DNA of 64,000 nt, from NCBI RefSeq assembly GCF_020520285.1, contig NZ_CP084742.1:1116001-1180000 (forward strand), written 5' to 3'. The stretch comes from Pseudomonas sp. L5B5 (GTDB taxonomy: Bacteria; Pseudomonadota; Gammaproteobacteria; Pseudomonadales; Pseudomonadaceae). This document shows positions 61,426 through 64,000 of this stretch, in pieces. The notes under the pieces were generated by a model that saw only the letters and a program-made list of their open reading frames with translations, was not told the DNA's origin and did no database searches. A program made the translations under genes and the position numbers. Each line of letters starts with the position of its first letter. Positions within the stretch are counted from its first letter, which is position 1.

Positions 61426-63438
61426 TCAGTGCAGGCTGCCCTGCTGCTGCGCCAGCAACAGGGCCTCGTCGCATTTCGGACAGAACTCATGCTCGCCATC
61501 CAGGTAGCCGTGTACCGGGCAGATGGAGAACGTCGGGGTCACGGTCAGGTACGGCAGGCGGAACCGCTCCAGGGCCCGGCGCACCAGTTGCTTGCAGGCC
61601 TGGGCCGAGGAAATCCGCTCGGCCATGTACAGGTGCAGCACGGTGCCGCCGGTGTACTTGCACTGCAGCTCGTCCTGCAGTTCCAGGGCCTCGAACGGAT
61701 CGTCGGTGTAGCCCACCGGCAGCTGCGAGGAATTGGTGTAGTACGGCGCCTCATGGCAGCCGGCCTGGAGGATGCCGGGAAAGCGCTTGCGGTCTTCCTT
61801 GGCGAAACGGTAGGTGGTGCCCTCGGCTGGCGTGGCCTCGAGGTTGTACAAGTGCCCGGTCTCTTCCTGGAAGCGCACCAGGGTGGCCCGCACGTGGTCC
61901 AGCAGGTTCAGGGCAAAACGCCGGCCCTGGGCGGTGTGCAGGCCCATCTGGTCGTCGCTGAAGTTGCGCAGCATCTCGTGCAGGCCGTTGACGCCGATGG
62001 TGGAGAAGTGATTGCGCAAAGTCCCCAGGTAACGCTTGGTGTAGGGGTACAGGCCAGCGTCCATGTGGTGCTGGATCACCTTGCGCTTGACCTCCAGGCT
62101 CTCCATGGCCAGTTCCATCAGCTGGTCCAGGCGTTGCAGCAGGCCACCGACGTCGCCCTTGTACAGGTAGCCCAGGCGCGCGCAGTTGAGGGTCACCACG
62201 CCCAGGGAGCCCGTCTGCTCCGCCGAGCCGAACAGCCCGCCACCGCGCTTGAGCAACTCGCGCACGTCCAGTTGCAGGCGGCAGCACATGGAGCGCACCT
62301 GGTTGGGCTGCATGTCCGAGTTGAGGAAGTTCTGGAAGTACGGCAGCCCATAGCGGGCCGTCATCTCGAACAGCCGCTCGGCGTTGTCGCTGTCCCAGGG
62401 GAAGTCATGGGTGATGTTGTAGGTGGGAATCGGAAAGGTGAACACCCGGCCCTTGGCGTCGCCGGCCTGCATCACCTCGATGTAGGCGCGGTTGATCAGG
62501 TCCATTTCGGCTTGCAACTCGCCATAGGCGAAGGGCATCTCTTCACCGCCGATCAGCGGGATCTGCTCGCGCAAATCCTGCGGGCAGACCCAGTCGAAGG
62601 TCAGGTTGGTGAACGGCGTCTGGGTGCCCCAGCGCGACGGCACGTTGAGGTTGTAGATGAATTCCTGGATGGCCTGGCGCACCTCCTCGAAGCCCAGCTG
62701 GTCCTTGCGCACATAGGGTGCCAGGTACGTGTCGAAGGAACTGAAGGCCTGGGCCCCGGCCCATTCGTTCTGCAGGGTGCCGAGAAAATTGACCATCTGC
62801 CCCAGGGCGCTGCCCAGGTGCCTGGGCGGCCCGGCCTCGACCCGCCCGGGCACGCCGTTGAGGCCCTCGTGCAAGAGGGTGCGCAGGGACCAGCCGGCGC
62901 AGTAGCCAGCGAGCATGTCCAGGTCGTGGATATGCAGGTCGGCCTCGCGGTGGGCGCGGCCGATGGCTTCGCTGTAGACCTCGTCGAGCCAGTAGTTGGC
63001 GGTGACCTTGCCCGACACGTTGAGGATCAGCCCACCCAGGGAATAACCCTGGTTGGCATTGGCCTGTACCCGCCAGTCCTGGCGGTCGAGGTACTCGTTC
63101 ATCGAGGCCGCCACCTCCACCAGGGTCTTGCGATCGCGGCGCAAGCGTCCATGCTGTTCGCGGTAGACGATGTAGGCACGCAGCGAGAGGAAGTGCCCAG
63201 CGTCCATCAGCACCCGTTCGACCCGGTCCTGGATCTGTTCCACGTGCAGCCGCGGACAGCCTTCCAGATGGGCCAGGACCGCCGCCAGAAGGCCTTCGCT
63301 CTCGGCTTCGGCGTACTCGCCGGTAGCCTTGCCGGCAGCGATCAGCGCCTGGCGGATCTTGTCCGCGTCAAACGCCACCAGGCTGCCATCGCGCTTGTGC
63401 AGCCGGTTGTGCCCCACTTCGATCAGTGTGCTGTGCAT
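61426..63438 (-). CDS. nrdD: Anaerobic ribonucleoside-triphosphate reductase, large subunit
   Basis: A 670-residue class III reductase: N-terminal ATP-cone (VEVGHNRLHKRDGSLVAFDA region, residues about 5-95), then the catalytic barrel with the substrate/thiyl region (KDQLGFEEVRQAIQEFIYNL, NVPSRWGTQTPFTNLTFDW) and C-terminal zinc site (CPVHG ... FCPKCDEAL). It stops after the zinc site and lacks the glycyl-radical segment, which is supplied by the next ORF. Promoter has an Anr box and two NrdR boxes. Used for dNTP synthesis without oxygen. Confidence 0.94.
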   Translation of the reverse strand: MHSTLIEVGHNRLHKRDGSLVAFDADKIRQALIAAGKATGEYAEAESEGLLAAVLAHLEGCPRLHVEQIQDRVERVLMDAGHFLSLRAYIVYREQHGRLRRDRKTLVEVAASMNEYLDRQDWRVQANANQGYSLGGLILNVSGKVTANYWLDEVYSEAIGRAHREADLHIHDLDMLAGYCAGWSLRTLLHEGLNGVPGRVEAGPPRHLGSALGQMVNFLGTLQNEWAGAQAFSSFDTYLAPYVRKDQLGFEEVRQAIQEFIYNLNVPSRWGTQTPFTNLTFDWVCPQDLREQIPLIGGEEMPFAYGELQAEMDLINRAYIEVMQAGDAKGRVFTFPIPTYNITHDFPWDSDNAERLFEMTARYGLPYFQNFLNSDMQPNQVRSMCCRLQLDVRELLKRGGGLFGSAEQTGSLGVVTLNCARLGYLYKGDVGGLLQRLDQLMELAMESLEVKRKVIQHHMDAGLYPYTKRYLGTLRNHFSTIGVNGLHEMLRNFSDDQMGLHTAQGRRFALNLLDHVRATLVRFQEETGHLYNLEATPAEGTTYRFAKEDRKRFPGILQAGCHEAPYYTNSSQLPVGYTDDPFEALELQDELQCKYTGGTVLHLYMAERISSAQACKQLVRRALERFRLPYLTVTPTFSICPVHGYLDGEHEFCPKCDEALLLAQQQGSLH

Positions 63439-63449
63439 TCATCCTCCTG

Positions 63450-63496
63450 GCACTACATATAGATGTTTTAAATATTGAAAACACAATATGCAGTGA
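63450..63496 (-). promoter_or_regulatory. nrdD: Tandem NrdR boxes upstream of nrdD
   Basis: GCACTACATATAGATG (63450-63465) and ACACAATATGCAGTGA (63481-63496) fit the NrdR box ACACwATATATwGTGT. Their starts are 31 bases apart, the spacing expected for NrdR boxes on one face of the helix. They lie 12-58 bases upstream of the nrdD ATG. Confidence 0.75.
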
Positions 63497-63523
63497 TCTT
63501 ACGAAGCATAAGGAGGATTGCCC

Positions 63524-63537
63524 TTGATCGTGATCAA
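63524..63537 (-). promoter_or_regulatory. nrdD: Anr/FNR box upstream of nrdD
   Basis: TTGATCGTGATCAA is a perfect palindromic Anr/FNR site (TTGAT-N4-ATCAA), about 90 bases upstream of the nrdD start. Predicts oxygen-limited activation. Confidence 0.85.
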
Positions 63538-63579
63538 GTATTTTCCGGGTTGGTTTATCTCTGGCTCAAGGCCCTTCCG

Positions 63580-63775
63580 TAGCCGCCGCCCCGCACCGCG
63601 AGGCTGCGTACGAGGCCGCAGGACTCGCCAGGCCGGCAACGCGATTCTGCAGGTGCTGCGAGGTGTCAGGCTTGACGGCCCTGCGGGCCGGTCGCAGCCT
63701 CGCTGCGCTTGGCAGCGGCTACAAGACATTTGCCACCTGTAGCCGCCGCCCCGCACCCCGAGGCTGCGTACGTGG
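63580..63775. repeat. Cluster of REP elements
   Basis: Two copies of GTAGCCGCCGCCCCGCACC (63582 and 63740 regions) followed by GAGGCTGCG and an inverted match (CGCAGCCTCG ... GCGGCTAC) at about 63700-63725. Typical Pseudomonas intergenic REP set between nrdD's promoter and moaA. Confidence 0.7.
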
Positions 63776-63779
63776 CGCG

Positions 63780-64000
63780 TCAACCCCCGCTCATGTTCAT
63801 GAAACGCACCAGTTGCACCGCGCCTTGCGGGTCGAAGTCATGGCGCAGCGGCTTGCGCCGCAACGCCTGTTGCAGGGCGTCGATCAGCGGCGCGTCGTCC
63901 AGCGGATAACGGCGCAGCAGGCCACGCAAGTCCAGCGAGTCGTCCTGGCCCAGGCACAGCAACAGCTTGCCTTCGACGGTCAGGCGGACCCGGTTGCAGG
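63780..64000 (-). CDS. moaA: MoaA C-terminus (gene continues beyond window)
   Basis: The minus frame is open to the window edge and reads CNRVRLTVEGKLLLCLGQDD, then LDLRGLLRR, ending KPLRHDFDPQGAVQLVRFMN with MSGG. This is the C-terminal cluster-binding and -GG end of GTP 3',8-cyclase, molybdenum-cofactor biosynthesis. Only about 73 residues of roughly 330 are visible. The GG tail is required for activity and is present. Confidence 0.85.
   Translation of the reverse strand, partial: CNRVRLTVEGKLLLCLGQDDSLDLRGLLRRYPLDDAPLIDALQQALRRKPLRHDFDPQGAVQLVRFMNMSGG

Noticed and set aside
61384-63462. 692-codon plus frame opposite nrdD
   Set aside because: Shadow; nrdD on the minus strand has an ATP-cone and zinc motif.

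Overview
The window looks like a chromosome segment of a fluorescent-type Pseudomonas (P. putida/fluorescens/chlororaphis range). The pointers are the SrpABC/TtgGHI-type solvent pump with paired IclR and TetR regulators, a DUF1652 gene, REP elements, an Anr-box/NrdR-box anaerobic nrdDG locus next to moaA, and the high-GC codon use of the right half. Two compartments are obvious: a lower-GC accessory half (about 1-34 kb) and a GC-rich, tightly packed half (about 34-64 kb).

Left accessory part (1-12.8 kb): the end of an exonuclease III gene and a broken LigD 3'-phosphoesterase remnant, two small unknown genes, two hotdog-fold thioesterase genes divergent from a TetR regulator with a double operator, an IS66 element with tnpA, tnpB and tnpC, a DUF4142 fragment plus an intact DUF4142 gene, a CBS-domain protein, a DUF1652 protein, and several decayed genes.

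Defence-type island (12.9-34.2 kb): two diverged copies of a parDE-like toxin-antitoxin cassette (12.9 and 33.1 kb) and two copies of a roughly 220 bp repeat (14.06 and 32.84 kb) flank about 18.8 kb of cargo. The cargo holds a DUF4062 protein; an unknown gene with an XRE/ImmA-IrrE gene; a HEPN/RES-type protein; a three-gene graspetide-like locus (repeat precursor, ATP-grasp ligase, membrane protein); a TrlF-like PHP/ATPase with a membrane partner; a DUF3800 protein; a compact four-gene operon (PD-(D/E)xK-like, Lit-like peptidase, GIY-YIG, HEPN-like); and a conjugation remnant (TrbI end fused to DUF2274).

Right of the island (34.25-44.4 kb) is a GC-rich four-gene operon that I do not recognise as a named system: a ClpA/B-like AAA+ ATPase, a small radical-SAM protein, a 2115-residue protein with zinc ribbons, a pseudokinase, an SF1 helicase and a terminal nuclease, and a coiled-coil protein. 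Its make-up suggests an anti-phage or stress system.

The remainder is metabolic and resistance DNA: the solvent/multidrug RND pump with its regulators (44.5-51.9 kb); a set of genes (AraC regulator, kinase, SDR, APC permease, class-III PLP enzyme, PrpE-like acyl-CoA synthetase; 52.1-60.3 kb) that fits amino-alcohol catabolism by phosphorylation and phospho-lyase cleavage; and the anaerobic ribonucleotide reductase genes nrdD (split into two ORFs) and nrdG with the end of moaA (60.5-64 kb). All functional calls come from reading motifs; no database search was run.
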